A stretch of 64,000 nucleotides of DNA from Rusavskia elegans (lineage: Eukaryota > Ascomycota > Lecanoromycetes > Teloschistales > Teloschistaceae). This document shows, piece by piece, positions 36,500 to 50,479 of the stretch (its first letter is position 1; each line of letters starts with the position of its first letter). The DNA is taken from assembly GCA_011316305.1 (NCBI GenBank), contig SAUG01000138.1:96062-160061 (forward strand). Reading direction: 5' to 3'. The notes beneath the pieces were generated by a model. It did no database searches. It worked only from the letters and a program-made list of their open reading frames with translations, and was not told the DNA's origin. The translations under genes were made by a program, and so were the position numbers.

Positions 36500-38330
36500 A
36501 AATCATAAATACGATAAAAATTATTGTATTTTATATAAAAAGATATTTTTGTAACTAAAAATATATAGTTCGTTAGATTAAGTTTCTAGCGTTAATTACT
36601 TCTATTTAGTTTTTTTTTTATTCGATTACGAATCCTCTATTATTTTATTTTCGACGTTATAAATAATTTTAAATATATAATATTTCCGCTAAATCTAATT
36701 ACTATATCTGAAAATAACTATCTATTACTATCGTTCTAGCTATATTTTTTTATAATATAGATTTAAATATAATATTAATTTATTATATCATTTTTTAGTT
36801 CGCGTAGTTTTAAAATAGTCGCTAGATAAAACGCTAGCTACTACGGCTAGGACTTTTATTCGATCGATTAGATTAAAAAAAAATATAGAATTCGGATAGT
36901 ATATTTTAAAGACGGTAAAAAAATAATTTATTGAAATTAATATAGATTATTCTAGTTATAGCGAAATAGTCGACGTCAATACGAATAGATATAATTATTA
37001 TAAATAAAGAAAAATACTATCGTCTAGTTTAATATATAGCTATAGCTATTATACGAATATATATCTTGGAGGTAAATAGCTGTTTTTGAACACCATATTA
37101 ATAATTTATTAATATTCGATTGGTTGAAAATTCGTTGTTCGCGAGAATTCCTCGAAGACGTTCCTTTAATGATTAGTTTAAACGAATCAAGAATTCGCTC
37201 GCTGTATTACCTAATCATGAGCTATATATAAGTTTTAAATATAATTATAACTAAGCTTTATCAGTAACTAGAAATCTACTAGCAATTAATCAATTGGTAG
37301 ATATCTCGTTAATATCGAATTGAATTTCTAACATTTATTCAATATCTAGTTATTAGCAAATTTATCTACTAACTTTAATAATAAAATAGACTTGAAAATC
37401 AGCGTAACTTATAGATCACGTGATATTCCAGTCTAATTCGTCGATTTTAATACTCTAGATACCTTATAGAAGGCGTAAAAATCGGATGAAAATTTCCAAA
37501 AAAGAGATTTTTACGAGATTCGAACTCTGAATTGCTTAGTAATCGGAATTAGTAATCTGAATTCTACTAGGTAGGAATCAAAGAGTCACGTAATATAGAA
37601 TTAATCTATCTATCTAATCTAAACTAGTATTACTAATTAATTAATTATACGATAGTCGATTAACTAAATATAGTTTTTTAGAAAGTTAAAATTCGAACTT
37701 CTAGTTTATATCAACTTCTAGTTAACTTCTAACTAATATCAAGTAGATAGCTATTTAACTCGTAATTCTAAACGAACAACTATTAATTTATTATTAATTG
37801 ATTGTTTAAGTATATCTTTTATTGGATAAAACGGCGATTTTTATAAAACATCTAGTAAAATTAAACTATCGATTGATTTAAAATCGATATATTGATTTTA
37901 TTAATTGGACTTTTACTTTAAATAGATTACAAACTAATTTAACGTTTTATTTAATTTTATATCGACGTTTTGTTCAAGAACGGATACTTGTTTCTAAAAT
38001 ACGTATCTAAAAGATTTTAGTAAATTGTAATATTTGAAGAGAAATATAATATTATAAAACTTATATTACTAGTAAAAAAAAGATATAAATACGATAACTA
38101 CGAAATATATTTATTTAAAAACATTTCTATATTAAATTATCAATTAAATAATATATTATAATTTTAAATAAATTTAAAGTAAAATTCTAATTAATCGTTA
38201 ATTAGATTAGCTAAAATAGAATATAAATTATATTAGCGTAAATTCGGTATTAGTATACTAACGTTTGATTTATTTATCGAACTACTAGTTTACCAAATAT
38301 TAAAACTGAAACTAAATTAATTAGATATAG
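36500..38330. mobile_element. R950-3, split by a mariner-like MITE
   Basis: Two pieces, about 36500-37063 and 38000-38330, join to give most of R950. The start is eroded and no flanking duplication was identified. The break falls where other copies read ATATACGTACG. Confidence 0.55.
37064..37999. mobile_element. 936-bp mariner-like MITE
   Basis: The ends form ~29-bp inverted repeats: TCTTGGAGGTAAATAGCTG... on the left matches the reverse complement of the right end, differing almost only by transitions, and both run into TTGAACA. TA dinucleotides flank the element (37062-37063 and 38000-38001). It keeps more CA and TG than the R950 copy it interrupts, so it is probably younger. No transposase frame is seen. 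Near 37505-37575 there is a tRNA-like box (GAGATTCGAACTC) that does not fold into a convincing tRNA. Confidence 0.6.
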
Positions 38331-39454
38331 TAATAAAGTTGATTTTGTTAAAAAAATTCAATTAATTCTATTAAAAGTAAATTAAATTTTTTATAATTAT
38401 ATATATTTATTATAAATATTTTCTATTTTTATAATAGTTTATAAAATAAAGTTTCCTTGTAATAAAGTTTCTATTTTTTTCTACCGACTCGATATACGAG
38501 TTATTTAATAATTCTTTTACTAGTATTAGTATCCAGATAAAAAAAATGATACGTTATTACAAAAATCTAATCAAGAAAAAAACATTTAATTAAATATAAT
38601 ATTATTAGCATTTTTTTTATCTATATTGAATTCGAATAGATAATAAAATAGAATATAGAATAAATTATATCCAATCTCTAATATAACGATTTTTATAAAC
38701 TATATTTATATTATAGTAAAATTTTTAATAAACAGATGATTTATTTTATTTACTATTTTTATTCCGATTTTAAATTAAAAGATTTTAAAAATTTTGCTAT
38801 CTATAATTAAAATAATAAAACTTTAATAATAATAGAATCAAATCGCTATATAATTAAAAATAATAGAAAATTTGGATTGATTTTGAATAATTTTAGTAAA
38901 TAAAATAAATTTAAATGTTATTAACTATTTATTAATAGCTATAAAATCTATATTATAAAATGGAGATTAAAAAAAAATTCCATTGTATTACTTCGTTTTA
39001 GCTACTATTAAAGATATTCGTTACTAGTAAAATATAAATCGCGAAAAAATAGATTTTTGAAATTTATAGAAATAAATAAAACTAAATAATTAAATAACTT
39101 TTATAGATCGAAAAATTTTAAAACTATTTAAAAAATATTTTAAACCTTTTCTATTAATTGAATATATATATTAATAAATTCAATTTCATTTTATATAATT
39201 TTTGGAATTATATCTATAAAAATGACGTTTATTACTATCTATTTTTATTTATTTTCTCGAAACAAAACTGGAAAGATTGCTAGATAATAATGTAATTTAA
39301 ATTTATTTTAAAATCCAGCCAATTTATTATTTTATTAAATAGATATTTATTAATTATATATCTATTATCTTAGGTATATTCTTAATATTAAAGAATCTAC
39401 TACTCTTTCTATTTCTAATATAAAATCTAAAAGTTTATAATAATATAAAAAGTT
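38331..39454. other. AT-rich interval, nothing recognised
   Basis: RIP-mutated sequence of about 1.1 kb. I found no LTR, H-family, R950 or coding signal. A few CA/TG words remain (about 38940-38995). Confidence 0.4.
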
Positions 39455-39464
39455 TAAACTGACC

Positions 39465-39874
39465 TGTAAAGTTTCTATATATCAGAGAGTGTTACGTTCG
39501 AGCCTAGCTACAGCCGTAGACGTAGTCCGAGCTACTAAATAGAAAGAGAATCCTAGTATAGATTATTATAATTAATCCTATATAACCGTAGAAGTACGGT
39601 TATAATATTACGAGGTATCTTTATTATAAAGTAATTAAAAAGAAAATAGTAGAGACGTATTTAATAATTATATTAATAACTAATAAAAGTAACTATCTAT
39701 AGAAGTAATAAGCGATATATATAGTAAAAGTAGCCGTAAAAGTCGATAGGTAGCTATCTACTAAAAGTCCTATTAGAAAAAACAACTATAGCAGCTATAG
39801 GCAGCTATAGATAATTAGGTTCGCTTATTTAACTAATTCTTCTAGAAAGCCTTTATAGAATTATAGATATAATA
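39465..39874 (-). repeat. 3' LTR of A2 (A-type)
   Basis: 410 bp from TGTAAAGTT, with an unmutated TG start, to GATATAATA. The CGGCTATA repeats are decayed to CAGCTATA here. Confidence 0.8.
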
Positions 39875-42396
39875 TAGCCCCCCCTATATCGCTTTTTACC
39901 TAGTATAAAAACCGTCTATAGGGTATAAAAAGAGTTTTTTTTTCTTTTCTTTCCTTTCTTTTATTAATATCTTTATTATATATTCTCGAAGAAGAAATCG
40001 ACTAAAATCTTTTTATTATATCTAGTTAAAAGGAGTTATAATATCTTTTTTTTATTTTCTATATATCCGTAATCCTTTAAAAAAGTATAAAATTAAAATT
40101 AATAGTAATATTTATAATAAATATATTCGGGCTTAGAAATCCTACGATCTTTTAATATCTAATACTATCTATATATTATTTCCTTTTAATTCTTTATTTC
40201 TACTAATTTTTATAGAGAAGCGTTTTAAAAATAAAAAAAATAAACTTTATTCTAATATTACGGATATTTTTAATAAATATTTTAAAGCTCGCTATTATAT
40301 CGAATCCTTTTTTAATTCCGAAAAAGAAATTCGTAATAGATATTTAGCCTAGAAGTTAGATCTCTATCGACTTTTTAGTAAATAAAAGCGTTTTATTATC
40401 TATTATCGTACTTTAGAGAAATATAAAAATAGTTTTATTATTTAGAAATAACGCGTACTTTTTCGGTATAATAAATTTAATAATCCGGTTATATTCTATT
40501 CCTCTATTAGTTTTACGCTAGTCGCGTAAAAGATATCTATTAAATTAATATCTAGATTTAGTTTAAATAATCTAGATTAAATTTTAAAAAATTTTAATTT
40601 CTTTTAACCTATAGAAAATATAAGGTTTTAAAAAAGATCTAGTAAAAGATATTTTTACTATTATCTTTATATATTCCTAATTATATATCTATATTATAAA
40701 TTATTTCCGGTTCTTTTAATAGTCCTACTAAATTTTATTTTTTAATAACTATTTTATTTTATAACGATAAAGTATGATACTAATTAAATTCTTTATTTCT
40801 AGATTAAATACTAAGTACTAGGTCCGATATTTCTTCGTTCTAATCTATTTAGTTTAGTTTATAATATTCGATTCTATTTATAGCTTTAACTATATTCTAG
40901 TATATACTTCTAATATAGTTTATCTATAGTTTTTAGATTATTTTCCTACTTTTATTATATTTCTAGATAAGTTATTAAAAGAGATAATAGTATTTCTTCT
41001 AAATTTTTATTTCCTAAACTTTTCTATTTTCTTTAAATTTTTTATCTAATTCTTTAATCTCTTTATAATTTATTATCGAAACTTCGTCTATTTCTTTATA
41101 TAAAAGGTATTTATAGGCTAGGAAATATATTATTTATAGTTTTATTTTTTTACTAACGGTATTTTTTTCTATTAATTTTTTTAAAATCGATTCTTTCTAA
41201 TTATTTTCTAAAATAATATAATTTTTCTGATATTCGATTATAGTAAAATTTATTATTCTAATTAATCTATATTTTATTTTAATTTCTATATTAAAGATTC
41301 TATTATTAGTTATCCGCCTATGAAGATATCTCTTAATTTTATTATAGAATCCCTTTATAACTTTATTATCTTCTTTTTTATTTATAAAAGCTATTATTTA
41401 TTAATTTCCGATTTTAATTTTAAGCGCTACTATAAAGGGTTTTTCGGTTTTATATAGTTTAAAATCGATTATTAACTTTATTTTCTATATTTTTTTAAAT
41501 TCTTTAAAATAATATCCTATCTCTTTTTTATCGAATAGGTAGATAGGGTAAATATTATTATAGCAGGCTAACTAGCTTTTTACTATATATTTATTAACTA
41601 ATTCTTTTATTATTTTAAAATAGTATTTAGTTATTTTAATTACTTCTTTAATTAGAAAATTTCTTTTAAGGTATTCCGTTTCTCTATATAAATAATAAGC
41701 TTTAGTTTTTAATTTTTTAATTTCGGTAGTATTAAATTCTATTAGGTTTTTTTTAGACTTTTTTTTAATAGGTCCTATTTTATTAAGCGTCTATTTATCT
41801 AAGTATTTTTTATACTACCTAGTATCGATCTTTATTATAAGCTCGATAAAATCTATTAATAAATCTAGTTCTTCGATCGCTACTATAGCTTTTTTAACTT
41901 TTATCTAAAGTCTTTTATAAAAGTAAACTTTTAAAACTAAATCTTTCTAGTCGATTTTATAAGCTAATATTCTAAACTAAATAGCGTAGATAACTACTAA
42001 CTTCTACTATTTTAGAACTATTAGTTTCCTATCTATTATCCTATTCTTATTATTATTTCCGAAGGCTTTTTTTATAGCTATAATAAAATTACCGAAGGTA
42101 TAGAAAATATATAATATTTTATTTTCTTTCTATCTTTTTAGATTATCGAAGTAATTTTCTATTCGAAGCTATATCTAATTAAAAGTAGTCTTTCCTAAAT
42201 ATAATATTATAAATAGTATTTTAACTACTTTATTTAGAAATAAGTTTATATATACTACGAAGTAGATATTTATCTAAATAATCTATAGCTTTAAAAATCT
42301 TTTATTTCCTTTATAGATATTTAGTATTACTACTTTAATAGGATCGCTTTAATCTATAGGTCGGGATAATAAAACTAATATAGTAAGTTATTAAAA
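39875..42396 (-). pseudogene. Gag region of A2, RIP-inactivated
   Basis: Collinear with the A1 interior. The CCHC knuckle at 41656-41697 reads YYLYRETEYLKRNF: the four zinc ligands now read Tyr, Tyr, Tyr and Phe, and a Gly is changed to Glu. No pol motif is visible. The polypurine tract and the LTR sit at the left, as in A1. Confidence 0.6.
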
Positions 42397-42806
42397 TATA
42401 ATATTTCTATATATTAGAAAATATTATACTCGAGCCTAGCTATAGCCGTAAATATAGTCCGAGCTATTAAATAGTAAAAAAATCCTGGCGTAAATTATTA
42501 TAACTAATTCTATATAGCTATAGAAATATAGTTATAATATTATAAGGTATCTTTATTATAAAGTAATTAAAAAGAGAATAGTAGAAACGAATTTAATAAT
42601 TATATTAATAACTAACGAAAGAAACTATCTATAGAAGTAATAAGTAATATATATAATAAAAGTAGCCGTAAAGGCCGATAGATAGCTGTCTACTAAAAGT
42701 CCTATTAGGAGGGACGGCTATAGCGGCTATAGACGGCTATAGATAATTAGATTCGCTTACCTAACCAATCCTTCCAGGGAACCTCTATGGAATCGTGGAC
42801 GTAATA
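42397..42806 (-). repeat. 5' LTR of A2 (A-type)
   Basis: 410 bp ending GACGTAATA. It has well-preserved GGCTATAGCGGCTATAG motifs near 42716-42742. Confidence 0.8.
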
Positions 42807-43847
42807 TAACCGTCGGGTCGAATTTTAAATTCGGGTTAAAAAAATCGACCCGATCCGAATCGGTTTCGACTTTTCTAGATATTAAACCGACGGGTTTTCG
42901 ATTTCTAATTTATAATCCGATTCGATTCGAAAATATTACTAAATCTATATAATTATATAAATATAGTATAAATATTAAAATAACTTTATAGATATTTTAA
43001 TTATAAAAAAACAACGTTAGCTAGAAGAGTTTTAGTTAGTCAAAATATATTATCTAAATATATTACTTTAATATAAAGTAAAATCTTTAAATAACTATAA
43101 TATTATATTTATAATAATCTTTCTAAACGATTTCTATCTGAAATTATACTGAGTTTATATATATATATATATATTTTATTCTTATTATATTTCCGTATAA
43201 AGAAATTTTATAGCTAAAAGTATATTCGTTAGATAAAAAAGATTTATAACGCAGTTAATTACTTCTATTTAATTATTTCCTTCTTTATTCGCGATAACGA
43301 ATTTTCTACTATATTTAAATACTGTATATCTAGTTCTTTTTTGACGTTATATATAATTTCTAGCTTCTAATATTTCTGCTATATCTATTTTCTATACTAC
43401 GAATTAAATATCTATATCTATCGTCTCGGCTATATTTATTTTATAACCTATATCTAAACGTTTCATTAAATTAATAAAGTATTTTTTAATCTACTTAGTT
43501 TTAAAAAGGTCGTTAGGTAATATACTAGCTACTATAGCTAGAGGTTTTACCCGGTTAATTAAATTAAAAGAAGATAGATATTATAGGGCTACCGGAAGGA
43601 CTTGATATTTCCAAAAGTTAGTTGGATTTATTAGTATATCTGTAAACGGAGGTATAACGGGTAATTATTTAAATTAATTAAAAATAAATCAGGTAGTTAC
43701 TAGAGCAGTATATACCGATTGTTAATAAATTAAATACGAGCTATAAAAGCGTCGAGTTCAGAATTTATATAGATAAATTAAATTTTCTACTATTTAGATT
43801 ATTTATAGATTAAAATAACTAAAATAGTTTTATTTTAAGGTATTTAT

Positions 43848-44259
43848 TGTAACGTTTCTATACGTTAAAGGGCGTTACGTTTAAATTTAGCTACAGCCGT
43901 AGGCGTAGTCCGAACTACTAAATAGTAAAGGAGTTCTAGCGTAGATTGTCGTAACTAATCCGGCGTAGCCGCGAAGGTACGGTTATAATATTATAAGGCG
44001 TCTTCGTTATAGAAGTAATTAATAGCAAATAGTAGAAACGTATTTAATAATTATATTAATAACTAATAAACGAAGCTATCTAATAGAATTAAAGGAACGA
44101 TATATATAATAAAAGTAGCCGATAGTACTAATAGATAACTATCCGCTAAAAGCTTCTATTATAAAGGTCGGCTATAGCGGCTATAGGTAACTATAGATAA
44201 TTAGGCTCGCTTATTTAGCTAATCTTCTAGCGTATCTTTATAAAATTTTAGATATAATA
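43848..44259 (-). repeat. 3' LTR of A3 (A-type)
   Basis: 412 bp, starting with unmutated TGTAACG and ending GATATAATA. A short purine-rich run lies next to it on the minus strand (AAAGTGGGC). Confidence 0.8.
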
Positions 44260-46779
44260 TAGCCCACTTTATATCGCTTCCTATCTAGCTTTTCTATATA
44301 TAGGGTTTTTTAAGTCTTTTTTTTTCTTTTCCTTTATTTTCTTTCTTTTAATATCTTTACTATATATTTTTGAAAAAGTAATCGTTTAAAGTTCTTCCGT
44401 CGAATTTAGTTAAAAGATATTATAATATCTTTTCTTTATAACCTTTATATTTATAATCCCTAAAAAGAATATAAAGTTAAAGTAGATAGTAATACCTATA
44501 GTAAATATACTCGGGTTTAAAAATTTTATAATCTCTTAATTTCGAATACTATTTATAAATCTATTTTATTATTTTTTAGTCTTCCTACTACTAATATCTA
44601 TAGGGAAACGTTTTAAAAATAAAAAAAATAAGCTTCGGTCTAATATTAAAAATATTTTTAATAAATATATCGAGTCGCGTTATTATATCGAGTCCTTTCT
44701 AGATTCCGAAAAAGAAATTCGTAATAAACGCTTTATTTAAAAGTCGGATTTCTATTAATTCTTTAGAAAATTAAAGTATTTTATTAGTTATTACCGCGTT
44801 TTAGATAAATAGGAAAGTAATTTTATTATTTAAAAATCGTACGTTTTATTTTATTTTAATAAATTTAACGATCTTATTACGTTTTTTTCCACTATAGATT
44901 TTACGCTAGCTATATAAAAGGTATCTAATAAATTAATTCCAGGTTACGATTCTATCGATTTAAGTTAATTTTTAAAGGAATTCGATTTTTTTTAGCCTCT
45001 AGATTTAATATATATATAAAAGAGTATCTAGTTAAAAATTTCGTTATATTGAATTTTCTATCTAATTAAAAGTTAATATTATAAATTATATCTTGGTCTT
45101 CTAATATTTCCGCTAATTCCTATTTTTTAGCGACTATTTTATTCTATAATAATAAAGTTAGAGATTATTTATCTTTTAGTTATACGTTTAGTATAGGGTC
45201 TGGAATTCTTTATTCCGATTATTTTTCTAATTTAGGCGTAGAATTATATTTAGTTTTTTCTATATTTTTAATAATATTTTTATAGATTTTTTTAATATTT
45301 TCTATCTAGAATTTTTAGATTATCTTCTAGATTTTATTATATTTTCTAGCCAGCTATAAAAGTAGATAGTAGTACTTTTTCCAAATTTATATTTCCTATA
45401 TTTTACCTCCTTTTTTAAACAGGATGTCGATTTCTTTAATTTATTTTTTATTTTTATTTAAAATAATATCTAATTCTCTATATAGAAGATTTTTATATAT
45501 AAAACGATATATTATTTATAGTTTTATTTTTTATCCGACTACACTTTCTTATACCGGTATTTTTAAAATTAATTTCTTCTATTTATTTCCGAGTATAATA
45601 TATTATCTATAACTTAGAATTATTATAAAATTTAAAATTTTTAAAAATCCGTTCTTTATTTTAATTTCGATATCTCTAATTCTATTATTTTATTATAGAC
45701 GTATTTAGATATATCCTTTAATCTAGTTATATAATCTTTCCGTAATTTTTTTTTTTTATTTACTAGAGCTATTATTTTATAGCTTCTAATTATAATTTTA
45801 AATACTATTATAAAAGGATTTTCGGTTTTATATAGTTTAAATTCTAATATTAGCTTTTTTTCTATTCTTTTCGATTTTATAAGATATTATTCTAACTTTA
45901 CTTTATTTAATAGGTAGATAAAGTATTTGTTATTATAGTAAGCTATCTATCTTTTAGTTATATATTCCCTGGTTTTTTCTCTAGATAATTTTTCTATTAT
46001 CTCGAACTAGTATTTAGTTATCTCTATTACTTCTTTATTTAGATAATATTTTTTAAGGTATTCTATCTTTCTATATAAATAATAAGCTTTAGTTCGCGAT
46101 CCTTTAGTTTCGGTAGTATCGAGCTCTATTAAATCTTTTTTAGACTATTTTTTAGCAGGTCCTATTTTATTAAGCGTCTATTTATTAATATATTATTTAT
46201 ATTATCTAGTATTAATTTTTATCGCTAGATCGATTAGATCCGCTAGTAAATCGGGTTCTTCGATTACTACTATAGCTTCTTTAATTCTACTACTAAATCT
46301 TTTAAAAAAATAAACTTTTAAAACTAAATCTTTCTAGTCTATTTTAAAAACTAATATCCTAAACTAAATAGTATAGATAACTATCGATTTCTATTATTTT
46401 AGAACTATTAGTCTCTTTATTATTATTTTATCTTTATTATTACTTTCGAAGGCTTTTTTAATAGCTATAATTAAATTACTAAAATAATAAAATTTCTGAA
46501 ATATATTTTTTTTTATCTTTCGGAGTTATTTAGATAGTTTTCTATTCGAGGCTAGACCTAATTAAAGACTATCCTTTCTAAATAGATTATTATAGATAGA
46601 ACTTTAATTATTTTACTTAGAAACTGGTTTATATATATTATAAAATAGATATTTATCTATATAAACTACGGTTTTAAAGATTTTCTATCTCTTTTATAAA
46701 TATTTAGTATTACTATTTTAATAGTATTGCTTCGCTCTATAGGGCGGGGTAATAAAACCGATATAGTAAATTATTAAAA
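44260..46779 (-). pseudogene. Gag region of A3, RIP-inactivated
   Basis: The knuckle at 46043-46084 reads YYLYRKIEYLKKYY, again CCHC spacing with every ligand now Tyr. No RT or integrase signal is seen. The 62-codon plus-strand ATG frame at 45424-45612 lies antisense to the gag strand and is a chance opening. Confidence 0.6.
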
Positions 46780-47191
46780 TATAACGTCTCTATAATTTAA
46801 AGGGTATTACGTTCGAGCCTAGCTATAGCTATAGGCGTAGTCCGAACCACTAAATAGTAAAGAAATTCTAGTATAGATTATTATAATTAATTTAGTATAG
46901 CCGCGAAAGTACGATTATAATATTATAAAGCGTCTTCGATATAGAGGTAATTAATAGAGAATAGTAGAAACGTATTTAATAATTATATTAACGACTAACG
47001 AGAAAAGCTATCTAATAGAAATAAAGAAACGATATATATAATAAAATTTACCGATAGTACCGATAGATAGCCGTCTATTAAAAGCTTTTATTATAAAGGT
47101 CGGCTATAGCAGCTATAGGCGGCTATAGATAATTAGACTCGCTTGCTTGGCCAATCTTCCAGCGTGCCTCTATGGAGTCGTAGACGTAATA
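46780..47191 (-). repeat. 5' LTR of A3 (A-type)
   Basis: 412 bp, TATAACGTC...GACGTAATA, pairing with 43848-44259. Confidence 0.8.
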
Positions 47192-47451
47192 TTTATTTAC
47201 TAAAACTACTAAGATTAAAGTATTTATAGTATTTATTTACTAAAACTTCTAAAATTAAAATATTTATAATATTTATTTAATTAAACTATTAAAATACTTT
47301 TTAGTACAAATATCTAGACTATTCTATATCTCTTTACCTATCGAAGCGTAATAGAAAATCTAGCGCTATACTAAATACTACCGCGTTCTTTGAAACACGC
47401 CGTCTGTATTTATAACAGTAGAGAGATCGGATAGCGCGTTTTAAAGATAGT

Positions 47452-47633
47452 TGTTATGACGAGGTCAAATATAGATAATAATTGGGTTCATCGAGGTTGA
47501 TTGTTCTATGGAGGAGGCCTGCGGGCACAAAAGGTGCGTGCCAAGGCCGCTATCTAATCTAGCGAGCCGTACTAAGCCTAATCGGGTAACTTATTATATA
47601 CCTTTCGGTTTTATAAAAGCTTGTTCTATAATA
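47452..47633. repeat. Left LTR of D
   Basis: 182 bp starting TGTTATGACGAGG. It keeps CA and TG words (GGAGGAGGCCTGCGGGCAC). An 83-codon ATG frame (47508-47759) starts inside it and runs into the interior; I do not consider it a gene. Confidence 0.75.
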
Positions 47634-50479
47634 AATACCTTAAAAAGAAAAAAAGATATCGTCCTCGATACTATAAAGAACGCTAGCGAGATTATTAATT
47701 CTATTGCGCCTAGAATACGTCTAAATATATTCGCTATCTCTTCTATATATACTATATAGCTCCTAGAGCTTTCTATTTTTCTAAGCTTTTCTTTATATAT
47801 ATAGGCTCCTAGCTAGTTAAATCGAGGCGTTAGCGCTAAAGTAAGCGAGGGTATTAATGATAACGTAGTTTATAATTAGACGAAATAACGTAGGTACAGT
47901 ATTTATATATATATATAATAGAAGAGATAGAAGCGGAATTAGTTACGGAATTCCTAGAAATTAATTAATCCGTTTTATTATTAGTTAAGTAAATAGAAAT
48001 TTAAACTTCTAAAGAATTTATTTACTTATAATTTTAATTAGCTAGAATTAAATTAAATATAGCTTTTAGCTTCGATTTATTTATCGCTATTATTAATACG
48101 ATTTATTTCTTCTAGTATTCCTTATATATAATAAATAGTAGCTTTATAACTCTAATATATATTAAAGGGATTATATTCGAATTAGCGTTTCCGGAATATA
48201 TAAGCTTAACTTCCTTTTTGCTAATAGTTATAATACGTCTTTTAAAGTATAGAACTATATCGAGATCCTCTAATTAGTTTATACTAATAATAAAATCTAT
48301 TTATAGATTATCTATTAAATATACTATTATCGGTATATTAATTGCGCTTCCTATAAATTAAATATTAAATTTAGTAATTCGATTAATTAATTAGAGACTA
48401 TAAACGCTTTTAAAGGTAACCGATATCGTTTTTCCTATAATTATAGTTAAATTAATACCTTTAGGCAGGAAAGAACAGTCGATAATAGAAATTCTATTAT
48501 TTATATCGATATATATTTTTAGATTCGTTTTATTAAATACGGTAGTATTTATAGTAGCGTACCTTTAGAATCCAGGTTTAAAGGTATATATATTATCGCG
48601 TATATATTAATTAAAATCCTATTATTTCTTTATATATTTCTGGCTAGAAAATCTAGAATCGATACTATAGAAATAAACTCTATAGTCTGTAAGTTTATTA
48701 GTATTACCGAAACTTTAGAGAATAAGATATAAATTATATATCTATAGCTATAAAATTTACTAAATATTTCTAGTATTATTAAAACTAACGGAGAAGCTAT
48801 ATACTAGGTAGGCCTCTAGAGGGAACTCTTTTTTATAGGAGCTATTATTATAAGTATTATTATTTTCGGCGTTTCTAATAAATATATAGGTATCTTTTCT
48901 ATTCGCGCTACTAAAATTAGCGTTAGCCTGCTAATTATAATTTAGATTTAGTTTAAAACCCTAGTTAAGTTATAGCGGAGCTTCGATATAGCGCTAAATA
49001 GATTAGAATAACTGCTAGAAAGACTATTAAAAAGATTACTAATTCTGCTAGTAAAGTTTGTATTAGTACGAATTATTAGACGGTCCGCGCTATTGATAAT
49101 ATAGTTATTAGAGTTAATTTCCCTATAAATTATATAACGGTTACTATATATTCTAATAAAATAGTACCTAATTCTAATAGTACTAAGTTTATTAAAGCTT
49201 TTCGGAAAGCTTTAATATATAGAATTTTTTCTGGACGGTTTTTTCAGCTTCGAGCTTTTATATAAACGATAGGAAGGTCGTTATTTCTATTAGTTTATCG
49301 ATATTACGCTATAGACTTGGTACTAGATAATTAAATATCTAGAGAACCTGCTACTACTCGTTTATAAAGCTAGTATTACGGCTATAACGTACTATTTACT
49401 ATATATAATTATAAACCGGATATTACTAGCGTACGTTATTGATTATATATTTATTAGCTTTTAATAAATCTATTATATTACTAGCTTATATTTTAAACTA
49501 TTAGGTAAATAGTCTTTTCTATATCTATAGATCTTTACTACTTTAGAATATTATATAGTAAACGTTATCGAGTTCGATAGTATACTAGGTCTAAGCTATA
49601 TTGCGGAAGTAAAAATAAAAGTACTAGCGAATAAATAGAATTTCTTGGATTTTTACCTGTATTTTAGCCTGGCCTATAAAGAGATATATATCCCGAAACT
49701 ATATATTTTAATCTATATAAATCTAATCGCCTTTACTATACGTAGTCTATAATAAATAAGGAATAAAATACCCGTTATCTAATATTTTAAACTTTTATTT
49801 ACTATTTAAGAGATTTATATTTTTCAATACCTATAATACTATAATAATAAGGTCTTAAAACTTATTCGGGTAAAGCTAGAAGCGTCGTTCGTCGCTATTA
49901 AAGCTTTAAGATAATAGAAATAATTACTTAGCGGTACCCTAAATTTAAACTTTAGTAGGCGATAGCGGTAAAGGAATCTCTGCCGCTTATTTATAAGGAA
50001 ACTAAGGTCGCTTATTCCTACTACCTAAATATAAATAAGGAAATCGATTTTATTTTTAAGCGAGGTAAAGCTATTTATTTTATTTTTAAAGGCTTTAAAT
50101 CTTAATTCGATAGATAAAGCTCCGGCCTAATTATTTATTAATAAACCTGTAAATAGCTAACTAAAGCTAGAGTATCTAATATTATTTAATAAATTATAAT
50201 ATATAGTACTAGGCCGTTCGTTGCCGTTATAGCTTTCGGAGATAGATTTAAAGCTAGTAGGTACTATACTAATAATAGCGAGGATAAAGTAAAGTAAAGT
50301 AGAATAAAGGCGATTAATTTTTACTTAATTATAACGGAATTAGCTTATATTTATTAAAGAATAGTTAGAGATAATTTAAGTTTCTAGAGAGTTTGAAAGA
50401 TAATATTTACTAGTAGAGATTTAAAATAAGCCTACGTATAATAACGTAGAATAATTAGAATACCTTGATTACTACTATT
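47634..50479. pseudogene. Interior of element D, unrecognised coding remnants
   Basis: On the plus strand, about 49560-50400 translates with few breaks. On the minus strand 48300-48720 also gives a protein-like reading, so the coding strand is uncertain. No knuckle, YxDD or integrase triad was found by eye. At 2.8 kb it is short for an autonomous element. Confidence 0.35.

Larger units (their letters stand above)
39465..42806 (-). mobile_element. Gag-only LTR retrotransposon A2
   Basis: 3342 bp. The target duplications TGACC (39460-39464) and TAACC (42807-42811) differ by one G-to-A change. LTRs are 39465-39874 and 42397-42806. The interior is 2522 bp and collinear with A1 and A3. A run of seven C residues (seven G on the coding strand) next to the left LTR is the polypurine tract, fixing the minus orientation. 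Confidence 0.8.
39455..43117. mobile_element. H7, hAT-like TIR element split by A2
   Basis: The left terminus TAAACTGACC starts at 39455 and is broken by A2 ten bases in. The sequence resumes after A2 with GTCGGGTCG (42812), as in other H copies. The interior tracks H5 until about 43117, where R950-4 begins. The right terminus was not found. Confidence 0.55.
43848..47191 (-). mobile_element. Gag-only LTR retrotransposon A3
   Basis: 3344 bp with exact 5-bp target duplications TTTAT at 43843-43847 and 47192-47196. LTRs are 43848-44259 and 46780-47191. The interior is 2520 bp. It is collinear with A1 and A2 but more diverged, so it is a separate insertion rather than a recent duplicate. Confidence 0.8.
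43579..47417. mobile_element. Solo LTR X (~490 bp), split by A3
   Basis: The ends are TATTATA (RIP form of TGTTATA) and TATAACA, flanked by ATAGA (43574-43578) and GTAGA (47418-47422), a 5-bp duplication with one G-to-A change. Without A3 the unit is about 490 bp and has no coding signal, as expected for a solo LTR after recombination. It contains a two-copy tandem of about 41 bp at 47192-47275. Confidence 0.55.

Noticed and set aside
37500..37580. Possible tRNA gene
   Set aside because: Only a T-arm-like box is present; I could not pair the acceptor or anticodon stems.
45424..45612. 62-codon ATG frame on the plus strand
   Set aside because: It lies antisense to the gag region of A3, and A1 and A2 do not preserve it.
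47508..47759. 83-codon ATG frame across the left LTR of D
   Set aside because: It begins inside an LTR, the second LTR lacks it, and there is no domain.
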